A DNA stretch of 64,000 bases from Marinospirillum perlucidum (GTDB taxonomy: Bacteria > Pseudomonadota > Gammaproteobacteria > Pseudomonadales > Halomonadaceae). Location of the stretch: assembly GCF_003336805.1 (NCBI RefSeq), contig NZ_QFWJ01000001.1, positions 186,001 through 250,000 of the forward strand. The letters run 5' to 3'. Numbering within the stretch: the stretch's first letter is position 1; each line of letters begins with the position of its first letter. The position numbers and the translations under genes are program-made. Under the pieces are notes generated by a model that had not been told where the DNA came from, did no database searches, and worked only from the letters and a program-made list of their open reading frames with translations. Positions 35,986 to 46,126 of this stretch are shown one piece after another.

Positions 35986-37122
35986 ATGCCTGATCGTAAA
36001 GAACCGCGGCTGGTTCTTCCTGATGAAGACAGCCAGCCCTCGACTCGACGCAGTAAGCCTTCCCGGGATTCCTCCTCGGCTCAGCCCCATGAAGCCCGGC
36101 CTGCTTCGACGGATCAGAAGCAGACAGCTTCATCGCCCCGGTCGTCATCCAATGCCGCTCGTGAAGGGCAGCCTGCCCCTCAGCGCCAGGCTTCAGAGGC
36201 GGCTCGGGCAGAAGTTCGTCGTCGCCTGGCTGAAAAAGCAGCAGCTCGCGAAGCTGAACAGAAGACTGCTGCTGCCGCTCGCCCTGAGCCGACGCAATCT
36301 AGCCGTTCAGCCTCTCCGGGGACACAGGCCCCAACAGGAACCTATCAGGAACCCCCTTCATCACCGCCAGCGGCTGTTTCCGGAGGCGGCCAGGGTTCCG
36401 GTGGTATTTCCTGGCTGGCTGTGGTGGCGCTCTTGTTAGCCGTGGCCGGACTGGGATTTGGTGGCTGGCAGTATCAGCGGGCCGAACAACAGCAGGCCAG
36501 CCTGGAATCCCTGGGTGGACGGGTTCAGGAATTGGAAATCCGCCTCTCGGAAACCGGCGAAGACCTCAGCGAGGCCGGAAGCACTTTTTCTGAAAAGCTG
36601 GAGTGGGCGGATAGCGAAATTCGCAAACTCTGGGTGGTGGCTCATCAGCGTAACCTGCCCGCCATAGAAACCCTTCAGGAAGAAGTGGCCGCGCTTCAGT
36701 CCGGTCTTGAAACCACCGATTCCGAGATTACAGAGGTGGCCAGCCAACAGACGCAGATGACTGAAAAGCTGGAGCAGCTGAATCAGCGTTTGAGTGAAGA
36801 AGTTGCCCAGTTGAACACTGAAGTGGCGAGCTACTCCAATCGCCTGGCAGAGGTCAGCCTGACGGCTTCGACCCTGGGCCAGCAGCTACGTCAGCAGGAT
36901 AACCGTGAAGCGGTTTCACAATTGCGGTCAAGACTGGAAGCAGCGGAAAACCGTCTGGCTGAACTGGAAAACCAGCCGGGTAATGCTGCGCCTGAAGGAC
37001 TGGAGGCACGCTTGCAGGAATATGATGAAATCCTTGCCTCTCTGGAGGCCAGTCGCAATCAACTAACCAGCCGGGTGACCCGTTTGCTGGATGATGTGCG
37101 TGAATTGCAGCAGGGGCGTTAG
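35986..37122 (+). CDS. Single-pass membrane protein with long coiled coil, unknown function
   Basis: A 378-residue protein in three parts. Residues 1-140 are low-complexity, rich in Ser, Arg, Ala, Gln and Pro. A single membrane helix follows (SWLAVVALLLAVAGLGFGGW, about 145-165). From 170 to the end are heptad-like Glu/Leu/Gln repeats predicted as coiled coil (for example LEQLNQRLSEEVAQLNTEV and LRSRLEAAENRLAELE). The coiled coil probably faces the periplasm by the positive-inside rule. The ATG at 35986 is chosen over an upstream TTG at 35893 because the extra residues look non-coding; neither has a good ribosome binding site. It resembles HemX-like or generic envelope coiled-coil proteins, but I do not assign a family. 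Confidence 0.7.
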   Translation: MPDRKEPRLVLPDEDSQPSTRRSKPSRDSSSAQPHEARPASTDQKQTASSPRSSSNAAREGQPAPQRQASEAARAEVRRRLAEKAAAREAEQKTAAAARPEPTQSSRSASPGTQAPTGTYQEPPSSPPAAVSGGGQGSGGISWLAVVALLLAVAGLGFGGWQYQRAEQQQASLESLGGRVQELEIRLSETGEDLSEAGSTFSEKLEWADSEIRKLWVVAHQRNLPAIETLQEEVAALQSGLETTDSEITEVASQQTQMTEKLEQLNQRLSEEVAQLNTEVASYSNRLAEVSLTASTLGQQLRQQDNREAVSQLRSRLEAAENRLAELENQPGNAAPEGLEARLQEYDEILASLEASRNQLTSRVTRLLDDVRELQQGR

Positions 37123-37203
37123 GCGCTGGCAGGTAAACTTGCTATCATACGCCGCCTGCTACAGGAAACAGGTCAACATTTACTTATACTTTGAGGTCGC
37201 GTT

Positions 37204-38604
37204 TTGACAAACTCGTCTGCCGCATCTTCGGAAAAGAATTCTTCCCCCAGCAAGGCTCCCAACAAGCGTCGCCGCCGTCGTAACCCCAAGCGTTCTGCTG
37301 GTGGGCGGCGTCCTTCAGCAGCCCCCAAGAACACTGCCAAGGTCTCCGAGGTTTTCAAGGAGCGTCAGGAAAAGGCCAAGGCTGCTATGGGTGACTGGAC
37401 GCTGGATCAATTCCCGGTGCCAGAAGCAGAAGGCAAGGTGCGCTTTCATGATTTCAACCTGCCCCTGCCACTGATGAAATCCATCCATGACGAAGGGTTC
37501 GAGTATTGCACGCCCATCCAGGCGGAATCCCTGCTTTATACCCTGCATGGCGTGGATCTGATCGGCAAGGCACAAACAGGTACCGGCAAGACCGCTGCCT
37601 TTCTGATCGCCATTTTGACTTACCTGCTGGAAGAAGATCTGCCCGAGGGCCGTCGTATTGGTGCTCCTCGTGCACTGATCCTGGCACCTACGCGGGAGTT
37701 GGTTCTGCAGATCTGCAAGGATGCCGAAATCCTCATGCGTTACACCCCCTTCAAACTGCTGTCCGTGGTCGGGGGGATGGATTATGTTAAACAGAGAGAT
37801 CAACTGCGTAGTGAAGCCATTGATTTGCTCGTGGCCACGCCCGGTCGACTGCTGGATTTTCACAGCAAGAAGGATGTCGACCTGCGTGAAGTTGAAGTCC
37901 TGGTTCTGGATGAAGCCGACCGCATGCTCGACATGGGCTTTATCCCCGATGTGAAACGGATTATCCGTGCAACTCCACCCAAGGAAGAGCGCCAGACACT
38001 GCTGTATTCAGCCACCTTTACCCAGGATATTCTCAACCTGTCTGCTCAGTGGACGGTGAATCCGCAGCGTGTGGAAATTGCCACCAAGGTTCAGACCGCT
38101 GATAACATTGACCAGCATGCTTTTCTGGTGACTGATCAGGACAAGCCGGGCCTCCTGACCCGTCTGATCAAGCGTTGGCAACTGAGCAAGGTGATAGTGT
38201 TCAGTAACCGCCGCGATACCACGCGCCAGGTGTTCGAGGCGTTGAAAAAAGCAGGCATCAAGGTTGCCATGCTCTCCGGTGAAGTGGAGCAGAAAAAACG
38301 TATCTCCACGCTGGAAAACTTCCGTGAAGGTAAAATCGAAGTGCTGGTCGCTACCGATGTCGCGGGACGGGGTATTCACATTGATGATATCAGCCATGTG
38401 ATCAACTACACCCTGCCTGAAGATCCGGAAGACTATGTGCACCGGATCGGGCGTACCGGTCGAGCTGGTGCCGAGGGCACTTCCATCAGCTTTATCGGTG
38501 AGGAAGATGCCTTTGCTTTGCCTGCGATTGAAGACTACATCAAGAGCAAACTGCCTTGCGTGCATCCCCCCGCTGATCTGCAGCAGGAAGAAGAGGGTGC
38601 ATGA
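37204..38604 (+). CDS. rhlB: DEAD-box RNA helicase, RhlB-like
   Basis: A 466-residue ATP-dependent RNA helicase. A basic, Ser/Lys/Arg-rich N-terminal tail (1-45) precedes the core: Q motif FEYCTPIQ (99-106), Walker A AQTGTGKT (123-130), PTREL, DEAD at 236-239, SAT, and the C-terminal HRIGRTGR. The overall pattern is that of RhlB/RhlE-group helicases; RhlB acts with RNase E in the degradosome. Translation starts at TTG (37204), with GAGG six bases before it. The last 4 bases overlap dinG (ATGA). Confidence 0.86.
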   Translation: MTNSSAASSEKNSSPSKAPNKRRRRRNPKRSAGGRRPSAAPKNTAKVSEVFKERQEKAKAAMGDWTLDQFPVPEAEGKVRFHDFNLPLPLMKSIHDEGFEYCTPIQAESLLYTLHGVDLIGKAQTGTGKTAAFLIAILTYLLEEDLPEGRRIGAPRALILAPTRELVLQICKDAEILMRYTPFKLLSVVGGMDYVKQRDQLRSEAIDLLVATPGRLLDFHSKKDVDLREVEVLVLDEADRMLDMGFIPDVKRIIRATPPKEERQTLLYSATFTQDILNLSAQWTVNPQRVEIATKVQTADNIDQHAFLVTDQDKPGLLTRLIKRWQLSKVIVFSNRRDTTRQVFEALKKAGIKVAMLSGEVEQKKRISTLENFREGKIEVLVATDVAGRGIHIDDISHVINYTLPEDPEDYVHRIGRTGRAGAEGTSISFIGEEDAFALPAIEDYIKSKLPCVHPPADLQQEEEGA

Positions 38605-40760
38605 AGCCTGAGTATCAGGCCGTAATCCAGCAAGCCTATCGGGAGTTTTTGCAAGGCCGCGACGTCAAACCACGGGGCGGCCAAAAGCAAATGATTGCGG
38701 ATATTGCCAAGAGCTTCGCTGCTATCGAAGAAGATGACGAAGGGCGTCGCCAGGGCAATAATCATCTGCTGGCCATTGAGGCAGGCACAGGGACAGGTAA
38801 AACCCTGGCCTACCTCCTGGCCACCCTGCCTTTGGCTCAGGCGCGTAAAAAGCGCCTGGTCATCTCGACTGCAACCGTGGCACTCCAGGAACAGCTCCTC
38901 TACCGGGATCTGCCGGACCTAAAAAAACTCACCTCCCTGGATTTCAATTTCGCCCTGGCCAAAGGCCGGGGGCGTTATCTCTGCACCAGCCAACTGGCCA
39001 AGGTGGCGGCGAGTCTGAGAGAAACGGCTCAGGAAGATGACAATCCCACCTTGAATCTGTTTGAAAAAGAGCTCCTTTCCAATACACCGGTAGCTCGTGA
39101 TGAAGAGCTGTTAACCCAATTGCTGGATGATTTTGCCAGTGGTCGTTGGTCAGGTGACAGGGACAGTCTGGAAGAAAAACTTCCCCAGGAGCTTTGGGAT
39201 CGCTTGACCACCGACCACCAGCGATGCAGTAACCGGCGTTGTCCGCATTTTGCCGCAGCCTGTCCTTTTTATAATGCTCGGCGTGAGCTGGAACAGGCGG
39301 ATGTAATCGTGGCCAATCATGACCTGGTTCTGGCAGACCTGGCATTGGGGGGCGGGGTGATCCTGCCAGCGCCCGAGCAGAGCTACTATGTTTTTGATGA
39401 GGCTCATCATCTACCCGATAAGGCCATCAACCACTTTGCAGCCAGTTTTCGTTTCAATACTTCCTTGAAGTGGCTGAACCTGCTGAAAAAATCGCAGAAG
39501 GATTTACTCCAGGCCCTGGTGGCCAGCCCTGCTGCGACCCGCTCCTTGAATCAGTTGTTTGTTCCCCTGGAGGATTTGATTCGGGACCTGGGCAGTCTTT
39601 ATACCCAGCTTCGTGATCAGACCAGTTTTCAGGAAGGCTATAACCGCTCCGCTCCGGTGCATCGCTGGCCCCAGGGGCAATTGCCCGAGGGCATGAAAGC
39701 CTTTGCCGAACAGCTGCAAACCTATTTCGCTAGCCTTTCCCGGCATCTGGAATCCCTGGTCAACCAGTTGCGTGAAGCTCAGGACCCCGAGAAGAACACT
39801 TCGCTCGATAGCGATATTGCTGCCGAGTGGCAGCCTCTGCTGGCGCTGCTGCATGGGCGCGCCCTGGCTGCCCACCAGCTATGGAGCCTCTGTGCCCTTG
39901 AAGATGAGGAGGGTCGACCACCGTTGGCGCGTTGGCTGCTTTTGCATCGTTTGAATGAAGGGGATGAGGACTTGGAGTTGGCGGCCAGCCCCGTTACTGC
40001 TGCCGGTGATCTGGCCTATCGTCTCTGGTCGCGTTGTTTTGGTAGCACGCTGACTTCAGCGACCCTGACGGCCCTGGGACGTTTTGATCGTCTTAAGCAA
40101 AGGGCGGGACTGGCCGAGGCCACCCCCTGCAAAGCCTATCCCAGTCCCTTTGATTATCCGCGTCTGGGTGTTCTGGAGGTTCCTTCTGCAGCTTGTGACC
40201 CCAGTCAGCAGGAGACTCACACCCAGGCTATTCTTGATTATATTGAAACCGAGCTGAACCACCCCCAGGCGGCTGCTCTGGTGCTCTTTTCTTCGCGCCG
40301 GCAGATGAATGAAGTCTTCGACACCCTGGCTGCCCCCTTGAAAAGGGTCACCCTGACACAGGATCACTTGTCCAAAAAACGCTTGATAGAAAAGCACCGC
40401 GAGAGGATTGATGGCAAAAAGCCCAGTATCCTCTTTGGTCTGGCATCTCTGGCCGAAGGGATTGACCTGCCCGGACGTTATCTGACCCATGTGGTGATCG
40501 TTCGCCTGCCGTTTTCAACCCCTGATGATCCGGTGGAAGCCACGCTGGCCGAGTGGATTGAAAGCACCGGTGGTAACCCCTTTATGCAGATTACCGTTCC
40601 CGATGCCAGCATTCGCTTGGTCCAGGCTTGCGGTCGTCTGATTCGCAAGGAAGACGATGAGGGGCGGATTACCCTGCTGGATCGACGTATCCTCACCAAG
40701 CGTTATGGCAGTCAACTGCTTAATAGCCTGCCGCCTTTTACTCGCCAACTTAGTCGTTGA
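38601..40760 (+). CDS. dinG: ATP-dependent DNA helicase DinG
   Basis: A 719-residue superfamily 2 helicase with an iron-sulfur cluster, acting 5'-3' on DNA and on R-loops. Walker [10 protein letters not shown] is at 60-68. Cluster cysteines are Cys128, Cys209, Cys214 and Cys221, DEAH is at 266-269, and the C-terminal [13 protein letters not shown] is the motif VI arginine finger region. Length and cysteine spacing fit DinG. The start overlaps rhlB by 4 bases, pairing an RNA helicase with an R-loop helicase in one unit. Confidence 0.94.
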   Translation: MKPEYQAVIQQAYREFLQGRDVKPRGGQKQMIADIAKSFAAIEEDDEGRRQGNNHLLAIEAGTGTGKTLAYLLATLPLAQARKKRLVISTATVALQEQLLYRDLPDLKKLTSLDFNFALAKGRGRYLCTSQLAKVAASLRETAQEDDNPTLNLFEKELLSNTPVARDEELLTQLLDDFASGRWSGDRDSLEEKLPQELWDRLTTDHQRCSNRRCPHFAAACPFYNARRELEQADVIVANHDLVLADLALGGGVILPAPEQSYYVFDEAHHLPDKAINHFAASFRFNTSLKWLNLLKKSQKDLLQALVASPAATRSLNQLFVPLEDLIRDLGSLYTQLRDQTSFQEGYNRSAPVHRWPQGQLPEGMKAFAEQLQTYFASLSRHLESLVNQLREAQDPEKNTSLDSDIAAEWQPLLALLHGRALAAHQLWSLCALEDEEGRPPLARWLLLHRLNEGDEDLELAASPVTAAGDLAYRLWSRCFGSTLTSATLTALGRFDRLKQRAGLAEATPCKAYPSPFDYPRLGVLEVPSAACDPSQQETHTQAILDYIETELNHPQAAALVLFSSRRQMNEVFDTLAAPLKRVTLTQDHLSKKRLIEKHRERIDGKKPSILFGLASLAEGIDLPGRYLTHVVIVRLPFSTPDDPVEATLAEWIESTGGNPFMQITVPDASIRLVQACGRLIRKEDDEGRITLLDRRILTKRYGSQLLNSLPPFTRQLSR

Positions 40761-41016
40761 TCTTGTCCTAAGACTTTTTAGCCCTACTTTTATTGTAACT
40801 ATTTGTTGCCGGATAATTCCATTTGTAGGGAGGTTGTATTATATTGACTTATATCAGTGAGGCCTGATGTGATTCTGAAGACGTACCGGTATTAATTCTC
40901 GACAAGGGGTTATTTACTGGGGACTGGAAGCCCTATTGAGTCTGGGACTTTCCGTCCGGCCCGCCTGCTAGTGCCCTGGCAATCGCCAGGCAAGCTTAAC
41001 CCCGAGGGCAAAGCCG

Positions 41017-43392
41017 ATGTCCAGGCCTCGAGCTGTCATCTTTACTCTTCTACTGGTCCTGCTGGGGCTGGTGGTTACTGCACCCCTGCAGGCAGCCGAT
41101 AAGATTACCTTGCAGCTAAAGTGGCTGCATCAGTTTCAGTTTGCTGGCTACTATGCCGCGCTGGAACGCGGCTATTTTGCCGATGAAGGTCTGGAAGTCA
41201 CCCTGGTTGAAAGAGATCCCAGCAAAAATAACATCCACCAGGTACTGAACGGCGAGGCTGATTATGGTGTGGCTGATTCAGTGCTTTTTCTCTATCAGGA
41301 TCAGGATCAGGGGGTCGTACTCGTTGCTCCCATATTCCAGCATTCCCCCAATGTTTTGATGACTCTGGCCAGTTCCGGCATAGAAACCCCTCAGGATCTG
41401 GTCGGCAAAAAGCTGGCTTTTTACGAAAATGATTCAGATGGTATCGGTCTTCTGGCGATGCTGGCTGAACAGGGCGTCTTGCAAGAAGGTTTGATTCGCG
41501 CTCCCTGGAATGAACGTCTTAACCGCCTGCTCAGTGGCCAGGTCGATGCAGTGGCAGCTTATAACACCAATGAACCCCACCGCTTGCGCGAATTGGGTTA
41601 TGAAGTGCGCTTACTTGATCCCAAGCATTATGGCCAGGATTTTTATGGCGATATTCTCTTTACCCATGCACGTGAGGCCAGGGAGAACCCGCACAGGGTG
41701 GAGGCCATGCGTCGGGCGGTCATCAAAGGCTGGGAGTACGCCCTGGATAACAAGGCGGAAATGGTTGAGTTAATCTATCAGAAGTACAACACCCAGGGGA
41801 AAAGCCGCAATGCCCTGATGCAGGAAGCCTACGGCCTGGAGCCTTTGATCTCGCGACACACCCTTCCTTTGGGGCAGCTGGATCGGGGGCGACTGGAATA
41901 TATTCTGGATCAGTTGAATCGTCATGATCTTGTCGAGGAGACTGCTCAAGGAGCACGGGGATTGGTCTTCACTTCCGGTCCCCAGATCGACCTCAATCCT
42001 GAAGAGCGTGATTTTCTTCGCGGCCTGGAGCAGCTACGGGTAGCGGTAGACCCGGACTGGCCACCTTTCGAATATTACGATAGTGAGCAGAGGCTTCAGG
42101 GCATCAGTTCCGATTATCTGGATTTGCTGGAAAGGCGCTTGGGGATCTCGATTGAATTGGTCAAGGGATTGACCTGGCCGCAAGTGCTAGAGGCGATACG
42201 CGCCAAGGAGGTGGATCTGCTGCCTGCTGTGACCTCTACTCCGGAAAGGCGCCGTTATCTCAATTTTACTGATCCCCTGGTGCGTTCCCCCATGGTGATG
42301 GTGACTCGGGATTCCATGGGCTACCTGGCCAGTATGGATCATTTGCGAGATCTGGAAGTCATGGTGGTCAAGGATTATGTCTCGGATGAACTGCTCAGTC
42401 AGGATACCCTGGATTTAAACCTGTTGCGGGTCGCCAGTGCCGAAGAGGCTTTGCAGCGGGTGGCCTCTGGTGAAGGCGATGTTTTTGTCGGCAATCTGGC
42501 AGTTGTCTCCAACCTGATCAAAACCCAGGGTTTGGCTAATTTGAAGATCTCCGGACAAGCACCTTACTCTTTTGATTTGAGTATGGCCGTGCGCGATGAT
42601 TGGCCGCTGATGGTCAGCATTGTGGAGAAGGCGCTGGCCAGCATTAGTCCCGAAGAGCACACGCGTATCTATAACCGTTGGGTCAATGCCGGTGGCGATG
42701 AAGGTCTGCCCTGGCGGCGTATTCTGCCGGGGGCAGCGGCTCTTTTAAGCCTGCTTTTGCTTTTGGGAATTTACAGCCTGCATCTGGTCAAGCTTAATCG
42801 CAAGATCCAGCGGGTTAATCAGCAGCTGACTTTTACTGAAGCCGAATTACGCGAGAAAAATGCTGAGCTTGAGCATCTATCCATTACCGACAAGTTAACC
42901 GGTTGTTATAACCGCCACTATCTGGACAGGGTGCTGGAGGAGCAACTGACGTTTGCCCAGCGTTATCAACGCCCGTTATCTCTAATTCTATTCGATCTGG
43001 ATTTTTTCAAACGCGTCAATGATGAACAGGGTCATCAGGTCGGGGACCTGGTTCTTACCACCTTTGCCGATCTGGTCGCTCAGCGTATTCGCAGCAGTGA
43101 TGTTTTCGGGCGTTGGGGTGGTGAGGAATTTCTGCTGATCTGCCCGGAAACCGATTTGCAGCAGGCCGCTCAGGTCGCCGAGAAGATTCGCAAGGCAACG
43201 GCGATGGAGTATTTTTTCCAGGGCATCCACCAGACTGTCAGTGCCGGTGTAGTCTGTAATCAGGGGTATGCCAGCCCAGACCAGTTGCTTTCTGCCACCG
43301 ATCAACTGCTTTATGAAGCCAAGGCGGCAGGGCGGAATCGGGTAGTGGCAAGGCTGCGTGAAGCCCAGCCCAGCGCGGAAATCTCTGATTAA
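41017..43392 (+). CDS. Membrane diguanylate cyclase with two periplasmic solute-binding domains (NMT1/THI5-like and SBP-3-like)
   Basis: A 791-residue transmembrane signalling enzyme. The N-terminal signal peptide (about 1-26, ending PLQAA) is followed by a domain like the NMT1/THI5 pyrimidine-precursor binding family (TLQLKWLHQFQFAGYYAALERGYFADEGLEV, 31-240). A second, amino-acid-binding-type (SBP family 3) domain at about 338-560 includes WPPFEYYD and LPAVTSTPERR. A single helix (about 570-590), a coiled linker and a GGDEF domain follow. The active site is WGGEEF at 700-705, with an I-site RSSD at 692-695. The layout suggests that small-molecule binding outside controls c-di-GMP synthesis inside. 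It is monocistronic. The ligand is unknown; a thiamine-precursor-like or sulfonate-like solute is only a guess. Confidence 0.88.
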   Translation: MSRPRAVIFTLLLVLLGLVVTAPLQAADKITLQLKWLHQFQFAGYYAALERGYFADEGLEVTLVERDPSKNNIHQVLNGEADYGVADSVLFLYQDQDQGVVLVAPIFQHSPNVLMTLASSGIETPQDLVGKKLAFYENDSDGIGLLAMLAEQGVLQEGLIRAPWNERLNRLLSGQVDAVAAYNTNEPHRLRELGYEVRLLDPKHYGQDFYGDILFTHAREARENPHRVEAMRRAVIKGWEYALDNKAEMVELIYQKYNTQGKSRNALMQEAYGLEPLISRHTLPLGQLDRGRLEYILDQLNRHDLVEETAQGARGLVFTSGPQIDLNPEERDFLRGLEQLRVAVDPDWPPFEYYDSEQRLQGISSDYLDLLERRLGISIELVKGLTWPQVLEAIRAKEVDLLPAVTSTPERRRYLNFTDPLVRSPMVMVTRDSMGYLASMDHLRDLEVMVVKDYVSDELLSQDTLDLNLLRVASAEEALQRVASGEGDVFVGNLAVVSNLIKTQGLANLKISGQAPYSFDLSMAVRDDWPLMVSIVEKALASISPEEHTRIYNRWVNAGGDEGLPWRRILPGAAALLSLLLLLGIYSLHLVKLNRKIQRVNQQLTFTEAELREKNAELEHLSITDKLTGCYNRHYLDRVLEEQLTFAQRYQRPLSLILFDLDFFKRVNDEQGHQVGDLVLTTFADLVAQRIRSSDVFGRWGGEEFLLICPETDLQQAAQVAEKIRKATAMEYFFQGIHQTVSAGVVCNQGYASPDQLLSATDQLLYEAKAAGRNRVVARLREAQPSAEISD

Positions 43393-43550
43393 ATCCTGCG
43401 CTGCAGCCCCGAGAATCTGGTAGCTATTGGAATTCATCAGCAGGGAATTCAGCCCCAAACTTCGCTCATCGCGTCAATCGAGGCTCCCAGGTAGGCTTCT
43501 GCTTCTGGCCTGCTGTGAACTCAGACCAAGCAGGCTGGTACAACCTGAAT

Positions 43551-43580
43551 CCCCTCAAGAGATGGATTTCTCTTGAGGGG
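43551..43580. other. Perfect 12-bp hairpin between convergent genes
   Basis: CCCCTCAAGAGA (43551-43562) and TCTCTTGAGGGG (43569-43580) are exact complements with a 6-base loop. No T-run follows on either strand. It separates the GGDEF fusion gene from the convergent chemoreceptor gene and probably ends one or both transcripts. Confidence 0.75.
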
Positions 43581-43593
43581 TGGCAGGAGCTGA

Positions 43594-45240
43594 CTAGGTT
43601 CGGAACTGACTGACTTGGGCGTTGAGTTTTTCTGCCAGGCTGGCCAGCTCTTCACTGGCTTGAGTGGTATGTTCGGAGCCTTCTTCAGTCTGGCTGGAGA
43701 GCTCGTTAATATTGACGACATTGCGATTGATTTCATCTGCCACAGCGGCCTGCTGTTCGGCAGCACTGGCAATCTGGGTGTTCATATCGGCAATGGTCTG
43801 AATTGCTGCAGCGACTTCTTCCAGCGACTTGGAGGTTTCCTGAGCATGGGCCACCGTTTCGATGGCTTGGTCACTACTGTGTGCCATGGCCTTGAAGGAG
43901 CGTTCAGCTTCATTGGTGAGGCGTTCGATCATATCGCGGATTTCGCCGGTTGAATCCTGGGTACGGGCAGCCAGGCTGCGAACTTCGTCAGCCACCACGG
44001 CAAACCCTCGGCCATGTTCACCGGCTCGAGCCGCTTCTATGGCCGCATTCAAGGCCAGCAGATTAGTTTGTTCGGCAATATCACTGATGACATCCATGAT
44101 GGTGCCGATGTCGGCTGTGCCCGCTTTCAATTCTTCCAGGGTGTCGGCGGTGGTTTTAATGCTTTGATCTAGCTGTTCCAGGGTTTGCATGGTTTCCTGC
44201 AGGCGTCCCTGACCCAACTGGGTTTGGTGATTGGCCTGGGAGGCCGCCGAGGCAGCAGAAGTAGCATTGCTGGCGACTTCCTGGACGGTGGCAGTCATTT
44301 CATTCATGGCTGTAGCCACCTGATCGGTTTCTTGGCTTTGCTGCTGCACCGTGCGAGCGCTCTGCTGTGTGACGGTAGATAGTTCTTCTGCAGCAGCAGA
44401 AACGGAAAGCGCCGTTTCCCGGGATTCTCTGACCAGTTCCTGGATTTTACTGATAAAGCGATTAAAAGCCCGGTTGATATGCATGAGTTCGTCTTTGCCG
44501 CTTTCCGGTAGACGGTGAGTCAGGTCACCATCGCCATCGGCAATTTCACGCATGCGGATCAGCATATCCTTGAGTGGCGACTGGATGGAGCGGATAACCA
44601 CATACATGATGATTATCATGGTGACCGCGGCCAGGGCAAAAATAGCCAGGAGGTTCAGGGTATGCCTGGTGAACTGGGCTTCCAGGGAATCCAGGTAGAT
44701 ACCGGATACAATAATGACTTCCCAGGGCTCATAAAGCTGATAGTAGGTCATCTTGGCAACGGGTTGATCATGACCGGGTTTGTTCCAGACATATTCGATT
44801 TCGCCCCGGCCTTGCTGTTGAGCACCCTCTAGCATTTCCTGGATAAAAGCAAAGCCGGTTGGATCTTTTAGATTAGCAAGATCGCGACCCACCAATTCCT
44901 GCTGGGTGCCATGTGCCAGCATGACGCCTTCCTGGCTGATTACCCAGAAATAATCTTCATCATTGCCGGTGGTGTAGCGTAACTGGCTGATCTGGGTGAA
45001 GGCTTTTTGGCGTGCTTCTTCTTCGCTAATCAGGCCTTCTTGCACCTGATCCTGGTAATGTTCCAGGGTATTCTGGGCTATTTCTGTGACTTGGCTAAGT
45101 TGCAGTTGCTTTTCCTGCATCAGGGCTTTACGTTCCTGATAACTGGCCAGTAGGGTAACCGCAAAAAGAAAGGCAAGGGCGAGCAGCAGGATAATCCACA
45201 AGCGCAGATTAATGCCGATCAGCCGGAGATGGTTTTGCAT
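43594..45240 (-). CDS. Methyl-accepting chemotaxis protein with Cache sensor
   Basis: A 548-residue chemoreceptor. A first membrane helix at about 9-32 leads to a periplasmic single-Cache (sCache-2-like) domain with [26 protein letters not shown] second helix at about 190-212 is followed by a HAMP domain and the cytoplasmic signalling hairpin with [30 protein letters not shown]. No CheR-binding pentapeptide is present at the C-terminus (it ends SQFRT). AAGGA lies a few bases before the ATG. The sensed compound is not predictable. No sigma-28 promoter is evident upstream. Confidence 0.93.
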   Translation of the reverse strand: MQNHLRLIGINLRLWIILLLALAFLFAVTLLASYQERKALMQEKQLQLSQVTEIAQNTLEHYQDQVQEGLISEEEARQKAFTQISQLRYTTGNDEDYFWVISQEGVMLAHGTQQELVGRDLANLKDPTGFAFIQEMLEGAQQQGRGEIEYVWNKPGHDQPVAKMTYYQLYEPWEVIIVSGIYLDSLEAQFTRHTLNLLAIFALAAVTMIIIMYVVIRSIQSPLKDMLIRMREIADGDGDLTHRLPESGKDELMHINRAFNRFISKIQELVRESRETALSVSAAAEELSTVTQQSARTVQQQSQETDQVATAMNEMTATVQEVASNATSAASAASQANHQTQLGQGRLQETMQTLEQLDQSIKTTADTLEELKAGTADIGTIMDVISDIAEQTNLLALNAAIEAARAGEHGRGFAVVADEVRSLAARTQDSTGEIRDMIERLTNEAERSFKAMAHSSDQAIETVAHAQETSKSLEEVAAAIQTIADMNTQIASAAEQQAAVADEINRNVVNINELSSQTEEGSEHTTQASEELASLAEKLNAQVSQFRT

Positions 45241-45454
45241 AAGGACTCCAGTTGAACAAACAAGGATAGATAATCAGGTGGCGTAGGAATCCCGTTATTT
45301 TTTTTGACTGACTCGGGCTTGATGGCATCACTTGCTTGATTATTTGGTGGTTTAGTGAAGTGATAAAGCATCTTTTTTTATCGTACAATGCCGAAGAACA
45401 CAGAGTCCAGCAAACCTAGGTAAATTCCACTTCTTTTTTGGGTGTATTTTTGCA

Positions 45455-46126
45455 ATGAGCTTTTCACAAAGTTTGGATCCGGGAGCTCTGGGCTGGATCA
45501 GCCTGGTGATCTGGTTGCTATTTGTTTTTATTGCCTTGTTCAGAGTGCCTTGGCGGATCTTGAAGCGGGAAACCGGCTTACAGCATCTTTTTTTGGGCAG
45601 TATTCTGGTTGTGGCTTTTCTCTGGCAGTTAAGAGCGGATATTAATTTATCGGTATCCATTCATCTGTTGATGGCGACCAGCCTGACTTTGATGTTCTAC
45701 TGGCCCATGGCCTTGCTGGCGACCAGTCTGGCTTTGCTGGGTGTGACCCTGATGGGCAAGACGCCCTGGGAAATGCTGGGTATCAATGGGCTGGTGGTGT
45801 GTTTATTGCCGGTGACGATCAGTCATTGGGTCTGGCGCCTTGTGGAATGGAAGTTTCCACCCAATTTCTTTATTTTTGTGCTGCTGGCCGGAGCCGGCGG
45901 GGCCGTAGCTGCTGCCCTGGGTTCGGGGCTGGCGGTGATCGCCATTACAGCCATTTATACCTCGGGCCATGAATTTGCCCGCCTGTCAGGCGAATACTTC
46001 CTGTTTCTGCCTTTGACACTGCCGCCCGAAGCGGTCGTGAATGGCATGATCCTGACAGGTTTGACCGCTTTTATGCCCGACTGGGTGCGGGCATTTGATC
46101 CCAAGCGTTATCTGGATGAAAACTAA
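45455..46126 (+). CDS. CbiM-like energy-coupling-factor permease family membrane protein
   Basis: A 223-residue inner-membrane protein with six or seven helices. The stretches SVSIHLLMATSLTLMFYWPMALL and PPEAVVNGMILTGLTAFMPDW recall the CbiM/ECF permease superfamily (His-containing first loop, conserved C-terminal Asn/Gly region). There is no ribosome binding site before the ATG (TTTTTGCA), so it may be translated weakly. No cobalamin riboswitch or ATPase gene is nearby; the gene sits alone, overlapping the regA-like gene tail-to-tail by 4 bases. Cobalt or nickel transport is not implied by the sequence alone. Confidence 0.7.
   Translation: MSFSQSLDPGALGWISLVIWLLFVFIALFRVPWRILKRETGLQHLFLGSILVVAFLWQLRADINLSVSIHLLMATSLTLMFYWPMALLATSLALLGVTLMGKTPWEMLGINGLVVCLLPVTISHWVWRLVEWKFPPNFFIFVLLAGAGGAVAAALGSGLAVIAITAIYTSGHEFARLSGEYFLFLPLTLPPEAVVNGMILTGLTAFMPDWVRAFDPKRYLDEN

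Noticed and set aside
40860-41016. A c-di-GMP (GEMM) riboswitch before the GGDEF fusion gene
   Set aside because: Only short resemblance (GGCAAAGCC) is present; the conserved ACGCAAAGC core and tetraloop-receptor arrangement are missing.
45241-45454. A cobalamin riboswitch before the CbiM-like gene
   Set aside because: No B12-box-like sequence is found, and no cobalt or cobalamin genes are nearby.
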